From NCBI RefSeq assembly GCF_002849615.1, contig NZ_PDNV01000014.1, positions 1 to 64,000 on the forward strand: DNA of 64,000 nt. Reading direction: 5' to 3'. Position 1 is the stretch's first letter. The number at the start of each line of letters is the position of its first letter. Source of the stretch: Pollutimonas nitritireducens (GTDB taxonomy: Bacteria > Pseudomonadota > Gammaproteobacteria > Burkholderiales > Burkholderiaceae_B). This document shows, piece after piece, positions 16,838-25,727 of this stretch. The position numbers and the translations under genes were made by a program. The notes under the pieces were generated by a model. The model was not told the origin of the DNA, ran no database searches, and saw only the letters and a list, made by a program, of their open reading frames with translations.

Positions 16838-18220
16838 ATGACTTTGAGCCAGTCGATTGCTGTGTTCATCACGCAGCTCGATCATTCTAATATTCCCTCG
16901 GATGTCCTCGAAAAAGCCAAGACATGTTTGTTGAACGGTTATGGTATCGGTTTGGGATGCCACAACACACCTTACGCGCCCGTGGCGCGTCGCGCTGCGT
17001 TGGCCATGAATGGCGAGTGGAAGCACGGCGGCGCTACCTTGTTGGGCGATGGCCGGCGCACCTCGGTGGCAGGTGCTGCGCTGGCGAATTCCGCGCTTTT
17101 TCATGGTCGCGCACAGGAAGACACTTGTGGTGCTGCCCACTTCGGTGCCATTTTGATTCCCTTATTGACCGCTATGATCGAGGCCGACGTTTATCCCCTT
17201 GAGCGCCTGTTGCCGTCGCTGTTGGCGGGTTATGAAGCGGGAGGCTTGCTGGAACAGGCCTATGCCGGAATAACCACACCGGCGGGCTTCCGAGCGTCTG
17301 CAGTGTATGGCACGGTAGCCGCTGCGGCGGCGGCAGCCAAGCTTATGAATCTTCCCGTGGAACAGACCGCTGCGGCGCTGTCCAACGCAGCGTCGTTTGC
17401 GGGAGGGCTGCTTCAATCATTTGCCGATGGAACTGACGAATGGCGTTATCAGGTTGGCGTGGCCGGACAGACCGGCTATACGGCCGCGCAGCTGGCACGC
17501 GCAGGTTCCGTGTCAGCGCCGGGCGCCTTCGAAGGCGATGCAGGTTTTATCAAGGCGTTTACTGGCCAGAAATGTGATGCCGAGGCGCTTGCCGCGCGAC
17601 TGGGAAAAGACTGGGCCATGCACAGGGTCACGTTCAAGCCCTTTCCCGTATGTGCGTTCAATCAAACGCCGGTAACGGCGGGACTAGTGGTGCGCGAGCA
17701 ACTGAAGGGACATGCTCTGGAAAGCATACGTCGTATTATTGTTCGAATGAATCCGTACGAAACAGGCTATGCAGGTATGGACTCAAAAGGACCATTCAAC
17801 AGTATCTCTGGTACGTTGATGAGCATTCCGTTTTGCATTGCGAACACGTTGCTGTACGGCATCCCCGACATGAAGGCCATGACCGCGTATGACGATGCGA
17901 GGGTTAACGATCTGATGACCCGCATTGACTTGGTCTCTGACGAAAACGTTAAAAAATTATGCTGTGCTATCCGGGTCGAACTCCCCAATGACGAGGTAAT
18001 CGATCATCAACAGCTAATGGAGTTTGCCGATTACGCGTACGACCGTGCCGGCGTATCCGAACTGATACGTCGCGTCGGGGCTGAAAGCGATCTACCGGGG
18101 TCTTTATATGATGGTCTTGAGGCCTTCACGCTGGCACCTGAGAACCATAGAATTGCCGATGTAATTAATTGCTTTTCCGCTCTACCGGGGTCAACGGCTT
18201 GGAGTGCGAACAATGGCTGA
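16838..18220 (+). CDS. MmgE/PrpD family protein
   Basis: A 460-residue protein of the MmgE/PrpD fold, whose known members include 2-methylcitrate dehydratase, cis-aconitate decarboxylase and iminodisuccinate epimerase. The helical core shows GYEAGGLLEQAYAG and GTVAAAAAAAKLMNLPVEQTAAALSNAASFAGG, and the lid domain has FKPFPVCAFNQTPVTAG. In the active-site loop HGRAQEDTCGAAHFGA replaces the more usual HALDFDDTH-type sequence, a variant that suggests a substrate other than methylcitrate. An RBS (GGAGA) precedes the ATG. Its stop overlaps the start of the E3 gene by eight bases. Likely a dehydratase, isomerase or decarboxylase for a polar acid in the pathway. Confidence 0.88.
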   Translation: MTLSQSIAVFITQLDHSNIPSDVLEKAKTCLLNGYGIGLGCHNTPYAPVARRAALAMNGEWKHGGATLLGDGRRTSVAGAALANSALFHGRAQEDTCGAAHFGAILIPLLTAMIEADVYPLERLLPSLLAGYEAGGLLEQAYAGITTPAGFRASAVYGTVAAAAAAAKLMNLPVEQTAAALSNAASFAGGLLQSFADGTDEWRYQVGVAGQTGYTAAQLARAGSVSAPGAFEGDAGFIKAFTGQKCDAEALAARLGKDWAMHRVTFKPFPVCAFNQTPVTAGLVVREQLKGHALESIRRIIVRMNPYETGYAGMDSKGPFNSISGTLMSIPFCIANTLLYGIPDMKAMTAYDDARVNDLMTRIDLVSDENVKKLCCAIRVELPNDEVIDHQQLMEFADYAYDRAGVSELIRRVGAESDLPGSLYDGLEAFTLAPENHRIADVINCFSALPGSTAWSANNG

Positions 18221-19613
18221 ATTGTCATTCGACCTAATCGTAATTGGAGGTGGGCCCGGCGGATATGTAGCCGCCATTCGCGCGGCGCAACTTGGTATGA
18301 AAGTGGCCGTGGTTGAGAAGGAGCATCTGGGCGGTGTTTGCTTGAATTGGGGCTGTATTCCGACCAAAGCACTTTTGCACACCGCAGAGGTATATCGGGA
18401 AGTCCAGAATGCCGATCAACTAGGGTTGTCGGTCGAAGGAGTGTCCGTAGACTTTCCAAAAGTAATCGAGCGTTCACGTCTTGTAGCTGACCAGCTTAGT
18501 CAGGGCGTGCAATATTTGATGAGGAAAAATAAAGTAAGCGTCGTCCGCGGTACGGGGTCGCTATTGCCGGATCGTAGTGTTCAGGTAACGGACAATGAAG
18601 GGAAGTGCCAGCTATTGCGATGCAAGCACGTGGTGATTGCCACCGGTGCGCGCCCGCGCCAACTCACCGGGCATGCCGCCGACGGAATCCGTGTGTGGAA
18701 CTATCGCCATGCCTTGTCAGCACCTTTATGCCCAAGCTCCATGCTGATCGTTGGTGCCGGAGCGATCGGCATGGAATTTGCCAGTTTTTACAGCACTATG
18801 GGTAGCCGCGTTACTGTAGTGGAGACGCAGGAAAATATTTTGCCCACAGAAGACGCTGAGATCTCCGCGATGGTTCGCCAAGCGTTCGAACGCCAGGGCG
18901 TCGCTTTTGAAACGGGTACCAGGCTGACAGAGATCAAGAAAAGTGCATCCGGAGTAACGGTGAACTTCGCAAAAGACGATACCCTGAAGCAGGCTTCGTT
19001 CGACGTCATGCTGGTGTCGATTGGCGTCGAGGGCAACAGCGACGGCTTGGGGCTTCAGGAAGCTGGCGTACAGACACAGGCCGGTTTCATTGTGACCGAC
19101 GAGCACGGTGCGACCAGTTTAAGCCATGTTTATGCCATCGGGGACGTAGCCGGTGGACCGTGTCTGGCACACAAGGCCAGCCATGAGGCAGTGGCTTGTG
19201 TTGAGTACATTGCACAGAAGGGCGAAAGCGCGTCTATGGATCGCGATTGGATACCGACATGCACGTATTGCCATCCACAAGTCGCCAGTGTCGGGCTGAC
19301 CGAGGCGCGGGCGCGTGACTCAGGCTACCGCGTGAAGGTAGGTCGTTTCCCATTCTCGGCCAACGGCAAGGCGCTTGCAATGGGTGATGCTGATGGCTTG
19401 GTAAAGTTGTTGTTTGACGAAGCGACAGGGCAATTGTTGGGCGCCCATCTGGTTGGCCCCAATGTTACGGAACTGATCCATGGGTTGTCGCTGGCCCATA
19501 CCCTGGAGACCACCGAATTAGAATTGCTACAAACCATCTTCCCGCATCCGACGTTGTCTGAGTCGATACATGAATCGGTGTTGCAGGCATATGATAGGCC
19601 GCTGCATGTATAA
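18213..19613 (+). CDS. lpdA: Dihydrolipoyl dehydrogenase (E3)
   Basis: A 466-residue FAD disulfide oxidoreductase. The FAD motif GGGPGGYVAAIRAAQLG opens the protein, the redox pair is in GGVCLNWGCIPTKAL, the NAD motif is VGAGAIGMEFASFYSTMG, and the His-Glu dyad is in HPTLSESIHE near the C-terminus. The ATG at 18213 follows GGAG at 18201-18204; an upstream GTG at 18204 is less likely. It reoxidises the lipoyl group of the E2 encoded above and completes a pathway-specific complex, separate from the housekeeping pyruvate and 2-oxoglutarate systems. Confidence 0.93.
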   Translation: MAELSFDLIVIGGGPGGYVAAIRAAQLGMKVAVVEKEHLGGVCLNWGCIPTKALLHTAEVYREVQNADQLGLSVEGVSVDFPKVIERSRLVADQLSQGVQYLMRKNKVSVVRGTGSLLPDRSVQVTDNEGKCQLLRCKHVVIATGARPRQLTGHAADGIRVWNYRHALSAPLCPSSMLIVGAGAIGMEFASFYSTMGSRVTVVETQENILPTEDAEISAMVRQAFERQGVAFETGTRLTEIKKSASGVTVNFAKDDTLKQASFDVMLVSIGVEGNSDGLGLQEAGVQTQAGFIVTDEHGATSLSHVYAIGDVAGGPCLAHKASHEAVACVEYIAQKGESASMDRDWIPTCTYCHPQVASVGLTEARARDSGYRVKVGRFPFSANGKALAMGDADGLVKLLFDEATGQLLGAHLVGPNVTELIHGLSLAHTLETTELELLQTIFPHPTLSESIHESVLQAYDRPLHV

Positions 19614-19640
19614 ATATTGTTTTCTTCACGGTAGTCCACG

Positions 19641-20357
19641 ATGAGCGCAGTTACCAAACATAGGCCCAGTCAGTCCCCGGGGGCGACAAAAAAGCGGTCG
19701 ATTCATAAACAGGTGCCTAGCCATTGGCAGGCGGGACGCAGTCGGCGTGAAAAATCTGAGTTGGTTCGCGATAACTTGTTATGGGCAGCGGCAGAGGTGG
19801 TTGGCGAGGTCGGTTATGCCGCAGCATCGATTACCCTTATTACCCAAAAAGCGGGTGTGGCCCAAGGCACGTTTTACAACTATTTCGATTCACGCCAGGA
19901 CATTCTTGACGTGTTATTGCCCAGTTTGGGCAGCAGGATGCTTGATCATATCCGGCACAAGGCGCTAGGAGGACGCAACTTTGCTGAGCTCGAAGAGCGC
20001 GGTTTCCTTGGTTTTTTTGATTTTCTCGAGCAGGAACCGCACTTTTTCCGCATATTGAACGAAGCGGAAAGCTTTGCTCCAACTGCGCATAAATCACACT
20101 TTGATGCGATGGCCCAGCAATATGTGCACTTTTTGCAGCGCTCGTATCGGCAAGGCGAATTTCCCGCCTACGAGGCCGACGAGCTGGAAGCAGTCGTATT
20201 TATGCTGATGGCGGCACGAAGTTACTTGGCAATCCGCTATGTGTACGGACACGACGCGCATGCCAAGTTACCCCATTCGGTGGCAGCCACCTACATGAAG
20301 TTCGTGCGCTACGGCCTTGAGGGCGTTCCTCCATCATCGGAAAAGCAATCACCATGA
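19641..20357 (+). CDS. TetR/AcrR-family regulator
   Basis: A 238-residue repressor-type protein. After a basic N-terminal extension of about 40 residues comes the TetR helix-turn-helix (AAEVVGEVGYAAASITLITQKAGVAQGTFYNYFDSRQDILDVLLP), followed by a helical ligand domain. It lies 27 bases after the E3 gene in the same direction and closes the island. It probably senses a CoA thioester or the substrate and controls the operon; with the upstream IclR gene frameshifted, it may be the main local regulator left. Confidence 0.88.
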   Translation: MSAVTKHRPSQSPGATKKRSIHKQVPSHWQAGRSRREKSELVRDNLLWAAAEVVGEVGYAAASITLITQKAGVAQGTFYNYFDSRQDILDVLLPSLGSRMLDHIRHKALGGRNFAELEERGFLGFFDFLEQEPHFFRILNEAESFAPTAHKSHFDAMAQQYVHFLQRSYRQGEFPAYEADELEAVVFMLMAARSYLAIRYVYGHDAHAKLPHSVAATYMKFVRYGLEGVPPSSEKQSP

Positions 20358-21032
20358 GTTCCGCGGTCGCGCGTGCGCAGGCGATACAAGGAAATCGGGG
20401 TCTGTGAATCATGGAGTGTTGAGAATTTTTATCGGTAGACATAATCGTTGAGCTATTGTTGGTTCCTCAATACCACATGAGACGTGTGGGTATGTGACCT
20501 GCTTTCGAGAGTTTCGTGCCGGTCAAGCGTTCCGGGACTACTACGAGACATCACTCGATACCAGTGTTGATTAACGATATACGGTTGAAGGGTGCAAGGG
20601 TAATCCTCCCTACATGGACGCTCCCAGTTTGCCAAGCTTTCAATTCGTAATGGTTTAAGGATTGCACCCGTAGATTCGGACTTTTGCTGAGGAGTAAGCC
20701 TCTGTCCCTGATGGAATGTGCTGGTTGGTGCCCCAATTGTTTTTACGCGCTTACTACGCGACTTGGAAAGTCAAAATAGGCTGTATTCTCAGGGTAAATT
20801 TTTTTGGCCACTTTATGCTTTATGTCGTCCCGTTTGGCCAAGATATGCTTTATCAGCGTTTAATATCAGGCTTATCTAGCCCAGACTAAGTAGGTTTTCG
20901 CCGGGATTTTGGCCAGTTTATGCTTTATTTCTGGTCAGTTTATGGTTAACGGCACATCTTCTTCCTGATACTGTAGACGATGGCGGGTCCAGTCCGCAAA
21001 AGAGCCGCAGGTGCACGTTCGCTTCAGGCTAC
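20358..21032. other. Non-coding gap at the right edge of the catabolic island
   Basis: No credible gene was found in these 675 bases; the short frames present have no family resemblance. The right part contains a cluster of four related ~20-bp repeats (separate entry) that looks like the end of a lost mobile element. The left part is featureless intergenic DNA. The stretch separates the island from a DUF2703 gene on the opposite strand. Confidence 0.6.
20804..20946 (+). repeat. Four-copy direct repeat resembling an IS end
   Basis: Copies with the consensus TTGGCCA(G/C)TTTATGCTTTAT occur at 20804-20823, 20834-20853 and 20909-20928, and a degenerate copy (TGGTCAGTTTATGGTTAA) at 20932-20949. 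Multiple short repeats at a terminus, used as transposase binding sites, are a known feature of IS21-family elements. No transposase or ATP-binding helper gene is present, so this would be a solo end or remnant. The family assignment is inference from architecture. Confidence 0.5.
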
Positions 21033-21524
21033 TTAGTCGCAGCAACCGCCTTCAGGTCTGTCCGGCTCCGGCGAGCACTGATCCGTTCCTGCGTTACTGC
21101 TGCCGCACGATGTTGATCCCCAGTTCGACGACGATGGCGACGCGATCATCTGGCTGGCCGCGATCAGCCCCGCTCTGATGAATTGCTCTTCGGGAATTGT
21201 CTCGTAAGTGCGCCCGTCAACTTCGAGTGTTCGGCAATCCGAGGTGCCGCACACGGAACAGCAGCGGCTCATGCCAACGGCGGCGCCGAGCCACTCTTCG
21301 AGGGGTTTGCCCGCGATCCACACGCGGTTGGATTCGGGGGTATTGGCCTTGAACGCGGGTTCGTCGATTTCCTGTGTTTCGAGCACCGGCTCGATTCCCA
21401 GCGGTTGCAGTGCGGCCGCGAGTTTGGCCACCGCCGCTTCGAGTTGGCGACCGGTATCCTCGCACCGGGTACACGTCTCACCGCCCATGACGAGGCGCTT
21501 CCACAAAATTGGCATCGCTTTCAT
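21033..21524 (-). CDS. DUF2703 domain-containing protein
   Basis: A 163-residue cytoplasmic protein matching the DUF2703 pattern: an N-terminal thioredoxin-like opening WKRLVMGGETCTRCEDTG with a Cys-x-x-Cys pair, a conserved centre (ESNRVWIAGKPLEEWLGA), then a second cysteine cluster CCSVCGTSDCRTLEVDG, and a C-terminal GGCCD. The many paired cysteines suggest redox or metal binding, but the family function is not known to me. A GGAG ribosome binding site precedes the ATG at 21524. It lies downstream of the FtsH-type gene on the same strand and next to the IS-like repeats, consistent with accessory DNA. Confidence 0.82.
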   Translation of the reverse strand: MKAMPILWKRLVMGGETCTRCEDTGRQLEAAVAKLAAALQPLGIEPVLETQEIDEPAFKANTPESNRVWIAGKPLEEWLGAAVGMSRCCSVCGTSDCRTLEVDGRTYETIPEEQFIRAGLIAASQMIASPSSSNWGSTSCGSSNAGTDQCSPEPDRPEGGCCD

Positions 21525-21647
21525 CTCAATCTCCTTGAAATTCCTGGTGGACAGCCGATTGCAGTATCAACTCAAGGCTCAACATGAGCCCGTTATGCGG
21601 GGTGTACTTGCGCTGCACGTTTCATGTGCGAACGTAGTCAGGGCGCT

Positions 21648-23651
21648 TTATTCGGGAAGCTTTGCGGCATTGGGTAGGTCTTTCAATGCCGGGGCCGGAG
21701 GCAGACCCGTGACGTCGAGAATTTCCTTCTCATCAAGCGTCTCGCGCGACAACAGGGCTTCCACTAGAGCATCGAGTTGTTTTCGATGATTATGCAGGAG
21801 TTGCCTTGCTTGGTCATGACTGTCATGGATGATTTTCTGAACCTCCGCGTCAATGAGCGCGGCGGTGTGTTCGCTTATCTGCGCGTCACGTCCCAGGCCG
21901 GCTCCCAGGAACTGGTTCTGCCGCGAAGCAAGTTGCACCATGCCAAGCTTGTCGCTCATTCCCCAGCGGGTCACCATGTTCCTTGCCAGCTGCGTTGCCT
22001 GTTCGATATCGCTTTCGGCACCGGAGGTGCGTGTTCCATAGACAACCTCTTCCGCCGCTCGACCGCCGAGCATGCCGACAATTCTGGCCCTCAGATACGC
22101 TTCAGGGTAGTTATACCGATCCGTTGCGGGACGCTGGTACGTCACGCCCAGCGCTTGCCCGCGCGGCACGATCGTAACGCGATGGACGGGATCGGCCCCA
22201 GGCACAAGCAGCCCCAAAATCGCGTGGCCGCTTTCATGGTACGCAATCCGTTCCCGATCTGCCTGGCTCAACACAATGGGTCGTTCAGGTCCCAGAACGA
22301 GCTTTTCCAATGCATCCAGGAAGTCTTTCTGACGGACCGCCTCCTGATCGCGGCGTGCAGCGAGCAATGCCGCCTCGTTGACGAGATTCTTGAGATCGGC
22401 CCCCGATAGGCCGGGCGTGGATGAGGCGAGTTCGGCAAGCTGTACACCGGCATCGAGTGGCACCTTGCGGGTGTGCACCTTCAAGATTGCCTCGCGCCCC
22501 ACTTTGTCGGGCAGGTTCACTACCACGCGCCGATCGAAGCGGCCCGCTCTCAATAAAGCCTTATCAAGCACATCGGGCTGGTTGGTTGCAGCCAGGACGA
22601 TGACCCCTTCCTTACCCGAGAATCCATCCATCTCGGTAAGGATCTGGTTCAGGGTTTGTTCTTGTTCGCTGGCGCCGCCCAAGACAGTCTGGCCTCGGGC
22701 GCGGCCGATAGAGTCAATTTCGTCGATGAAGATAATAGACGGTGCATGCTCGCGTGCTTGCTTGAATAAATCACGAACCCTTGCGGCGCCCACGCCCACG
22801 ATCATTTCGACGAATTCCGATGCGCTCATGGAGAAAAACGGAACGTTGGACTCGCCGGCCACCGCTTTGGCCAGCAGGGTTTTTCCCGTACCCGGCGCAC
22901 CGACGAGCAAAATGCCTTTGGGTGCGCTACCGCCCAGCCGGGTGTACTTTTGCGGATTTCTCAGGAAATCGACGATCTCTACCAGTTCGTTTTCGGCTTC
23001 ATCGATGCCCGCGACATCATCGAAGGAAACCTTCTTTTCCTGATCTTGGTCATAGCGACGCGCCTTGCTTTTCCCCATTCCAAATATGGCGCCGCCCATC
23101 CCGCCTGCCTGGCTCGCCGCACGACGATACATCCATACATAGAAGCCGATGATAAGTAGCGCGGGGCCGAAGCCGAATAACATCGTGGCCCAAGGGCTTG
23201 GGGCTTTGATCGGAACGGCGCGAATTTCGACCTCATGGTCTATCAGGAATGATTCGAAGCCGGGATCGACAAAATCGGGAAGCAGGGTGGTGAAGGTCGT
23301 AGCCGTGACGGAAGGCCCGGCAGGTGGCTTCTGCCCCGGCGCGGCAGCCTCGGCTGGGGGAAGGGCAACGGGCGTCACGAACTGCCCCTCGATGTTCTGT
23401 CCCTGGCTATAGATCGATTTTACGTTGCCTTGCGAGACCTGTTGTTTGAACACTGTGTAAGGTATCGTCACGGCCTGGTCAGCACCGGGTGACAACAGTC
23501 GCATGAGGTAGTAGTTGACCAACAGCACGGCGACGAAGATCCACCAGGTCTTGCGGGGCGGTACCGTGGGTTGACCGGAGGAACCGGGCATGCCGGCCTT
23601 GGTATTGGCGGGCGGGAGCGGCCCGCCGCTGCCGCGTTGATCTTTGCGCAT
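21648..23651 (-). CDS. ftsH: FtsH-type ATP-dependent zinc metalloprotease
   Basis: A 667-residue membrane AAA+ protease. It has a cytoplasmic Pro/Gly-rich N-terminus, TM1 at about 36-52, an unusually long periplasmic part with an Ala/Pro-rich insert (about 95-113), and TM2 at about 154-175. The AAA domain has Walker A GAPGTGKT (251-258), Walker B FIDEID, the pore motif FVEM, and the second region of homology [20 protein letters not shown]. The zinc site is HESGH (472-476) with the distal acidic ligand in [10 protein letters not shown]. The protein should be active. Position (no rlmE, folP or glmM beside it) and the divergent N-terminus suggest an additional FtsH rather than the housekeeping copy. 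Confidence 0.9.
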   Translation of the reverse strand: MRKDQRGSGGPLPPANTKAGMPGSSGQPTVPPRKTWWIFVAVLLVNYYLMRLLSPGADQAVTIPYTVFKQQVSQGNVKSIYSQGQNIEGQFVTPVALPPAEAAAPGQKPPAGPSVTATTFTTLLPDFVDPGFESFLIDHEVEIRAVPIKAPSPWATMLFGFGPALLIIGFYVWMYRRAASQAGGMGGAIFGMGKSKARRYDQDQEKKVSFDDVAGIDEAENELVEIVDFLRNPQKYTRLGGSAPKGILLVGAPGTGKTLLAKAVAGESNVPFFSMSASEFVEMIVGVGAARVRDLFKQAREHAPSIIFIDEIDSIGRARGQTVLGGASEQEQTLNQILTEMDGFSGKEGVIVLAATNQPDVLDKALLRAGRFDRRVVVNLPDKVGREAILKVHTRKVPLDAGVQLAELASSTPGLSGADLKNLVNEAALLAARRDQEAVRQKDFLDALEKLVLGPERPIVLSQADRERIAYHESGHAILGLLVPGADPVHRVTIVPRGQALGVTYQRPATDRYNYPEAYLRARIVGMLGGRAAEEVVYGTRTSGAESDIEQATQLARNMVTRWGMSDKLGMVQLASRQNQFLGAGLGRDAQISEHTAALIDAEVQKIIHDSHDQARQLLHNHRKQLDALVEALLSRETLDEKEILDVTGLPPAPALKDLPNAAKLPE

Positions 23652-23854
23652 ACACCGTCCTATTGAGTAAATAGAGGCATAGTCGGATCTTACCTTATGA
23701 CTCTTGGTGCCGCTTCTGGTATTTGCTCTTTCGGTTGCGCTTTGATGGATGACGATGACAGTCTCTGTCAGGGTATTGAATTTGGCCGCCGGCCGTTTAC
23801 CGCTCAGTCGTATAATTCGCCGCGTCGCATCGTAAATGTGAAACTCGGGCTGGC

Positions 23855-24616
23855 TTACTCGAATCCTCGTCGCTTTGCGTTCAGCTTGCGTTCGAGCTTG
23901 GTGATGTATTGCTGGACAATGAAGTTCATGGGATTGGAGAGATTGACGAATGCAAATCCCAGGAAGCGTGAAGGCTTCCCATTGGGTAGTGAGTCGTCGT
24001 GCGATCTAACAATCTGCAGATCGGTAATGACAGTGCCCGCTTCGGGGAGGTCGAGCCGGCACGCCTTGAAAAGCGTGTGCAGCGTGTTGTCCAGGGCGTG
24101 ATCATTGTCCATCACCGAAATTCCGCCCGCGCTGATATCTCTTATCTCGAGCTTGAACTGCTTTGCTTGCTTATTTCCGGGCGTAGACAGGGTGCATGTA
24201 GCCCGATTGCTTATCGGGATGTCTACACGGTAGTATTCGCGACGCTGGATGCGGGTGACACTGGTTGGCGACGAGGCACACAGAGCGGGACGGCCATCCT
24301 GCATGCACGCGTCCACCTTGGCGACGGAAAACCCGATTCTGACTTTGTCGAGCGACGTCTCGAACGTGACGGCGTCGGCGCTTACTACCCGGCGATTGAA
24401 ATCTTCTTCGGCTGAGTTATCGACGATGAACGTGGCGTTATCGGTATCGACGGCGAGTATCGTCGTGATGATCGCAACGCTACGGCCTTCTATGTGCATT
24501 CGCAGCAGGGCGCCCTTTGCCGCAATGGAGCGCAACAGTGCATGAATCTCTAGAGGAGAGGTGACCAGGAAAGGATTTTCCTCATCATCATGAATACCAG
24601 CAGTAGCAATGGACAT
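23855..24616 (-). CDS. ycgR: Flagellar brake protein YcgR (PilZ domain)
   Basis: A 253-residue two-domain protein from the ATG at 24616; a longer frame begins at a TTG at 24688 and adds 24 residues without family resemblance. The N-terminal YcgR domain occupies about residues 15-120; the PilZ domain follows with the c-di-GMP binding motif RRxxxR (RREYYR) and DxSxxG (DISAGG). On binding c-di-GMP, YcgR contacts the flagellar motor and slows swimming. No flagellar genes are nearby. It lies downstream of an ornithine-cyclodeaminase-like gene on the same strand. Confidence 0.88.
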   Translation of the reverse strand: MSIATAGIHDDEENPFLVTSPLEIHALLRSIAAKGALLRMHIEGRSVAIITTILAVDTDNATFIVDNSAEEDFNRRVVSADAVTFETSLDKVRIGFSVAKVDACMQDGRPALCASSPTSVTRIQRREYYRVDIPISNRATCTLSTPGNKQAKQFKLEIRDISAGGISVMDNDHALDNTLHTLFKACRLDLPEAGTVITDLQIVRSHDDSLPNGKPSRFLGFAFVNLSNPMNFIVQQYITKLERKLNAKRRGFE

Positions 24617-24693
24617 TTTTTGTAGCAAGATTGTTATGACGAGAGGGGTGGATGTGTTGCCAGATGCATAGTCTACCTCATTATCCAAGGCGT

Positions 24694-25611
24694 TCAGAGG
24701 GGTTTGATGGCCCTCAATGCGCAGCGCGCGCTAGCCAAGTCCCATGCTGCACATCCCACTGTCTTGAAGACAATCGGCTCTTCGTAGCGGACTCCGCCAG
24801 CCAGTGCGTCGGCCAAGGATTGCACGCCGCTCCAATCCACATTTGCCTGGATCAGGTCGCCAGCCTCGTGCCGTGCACCAGCTGGATCGTCGACATAGAT
24901 TTGACTGTCCCTCAGGGTGTTCGCGCCGATTTCGGCGAGTTCGGGTTTGAACGCTCCCACGCCTATCACGAGCATTCCGGCCTTGGCCGTCCGCGTGTAA
25001 ACGGGGGTAGCGCTTGTTGTCAGGGTAATGACGGCGTCGACATCGTCGGGAACGGCGGTGGCAGCCAGCATTTCCAACGGCATGTGGCGACGTGCGTCGA
25101 CAAAAGCCAGTGCTTTTTCCCGACTGGAACCCACGACGACGACGTGCAGGCCCGGGAAGATGGCCGCGAGTGCCATGACATGGCCGGCCGACTGGATGCC
25201 TGTACCAATCAGCACGACACGCTCGGGGGCGCTCGGCAAAAACGTCTTCAGGCCCAGCATGGATACCGCCGCGGTACGTCTTGCCGTCACGGTTGGCCCA
25301 TCGAGCACGAACAGTGCGCGTCCTGTCTGGCCATCATAGACAGACACAATCCCGTTTATGGTCGGTAGATGGCGAACGCGGTTCCCTGGAACCACATTCA
25401 CGAGCTTGTGAATGCCAATATCGTGGGCTGTCGCCGGCATGGACAGCATGACGCCGCCCTGTGGAAGCGGCAGCACTTGCCTTTCGGGCGACTGGATAGC
25501 TCCATTGGCATATTCACCTGCAGCGACCGCCAGTGCGTCGAGTAGGCTCGGGAAGCCGAGGAGCTCGGCCGTTTGCTCGGCATTGAAGACGCTGATGGTT
25601 GGCTTGGACAT
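24694..25611 (-). CDS. Ornithine cyclodeaminase/mu-crystallin family, probable piperideine-2-carboxylate reductase
   Basis: A 305-residue member of the OCD/mu-crystallin family from the ATG at 25611. The NAD(P) fold is clear (RVVLIGTGIQSAGHVMALAAIFPG) and the substrate region has QVLPLPQGGVMLSMPA and the conserved TARRTAAVSMLG. True ornithine cyclodeaminases and Delta1-pyrroline/piperideine-2-carboxylate reductases share this fold. The divergent neighbour 117 bases away is an ALDH7-type semialdehyde dehydrogenase, which favours a role in the D-lysine/pipecolate or proline-analogue route: reduction of Delta1-piperideine-2-carboxylate to pipecolate. The specific reaction is inferred from context. 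Confidence 0.82.
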   Translation of the reverse strand: MSKPTISVFNAEQTAELLGFPSLLDALAVAAGEYANGAIQSPERQVLPLPQGGVMLSMPATAHDIGIHKLVNVVPGNRVRHLPTINGIVSVYDGQTGRALFVLDGPTVTARRTAAVSMLGLKTFLPSAPERVVLIGTGIQSAGHVMALAAIFPGLHVVVVGSSREKALAFVDARRHMPLEMLAATAVPDDVDAVITLTTSATPVYTRTAKAGMLVIGVGAFKPELAEIGANTLRDSQIYVDDPAGARHEAGDLIQANVDWSGVQSLADALAGGVRYEEPIVFKTVGCAAWDLASARCALRAIKPL

Positions 25612-25727
25612 GGGGACTCGCGATAGTGGCGGTGATAAGGCAGAGGCCCGGACGGGCACGGTACCGGCCCGACGATTATAGTAGTGTGCTTGGAATGCAA
25701 CGTGTACGGATTACTCAGAGGGCGAGA

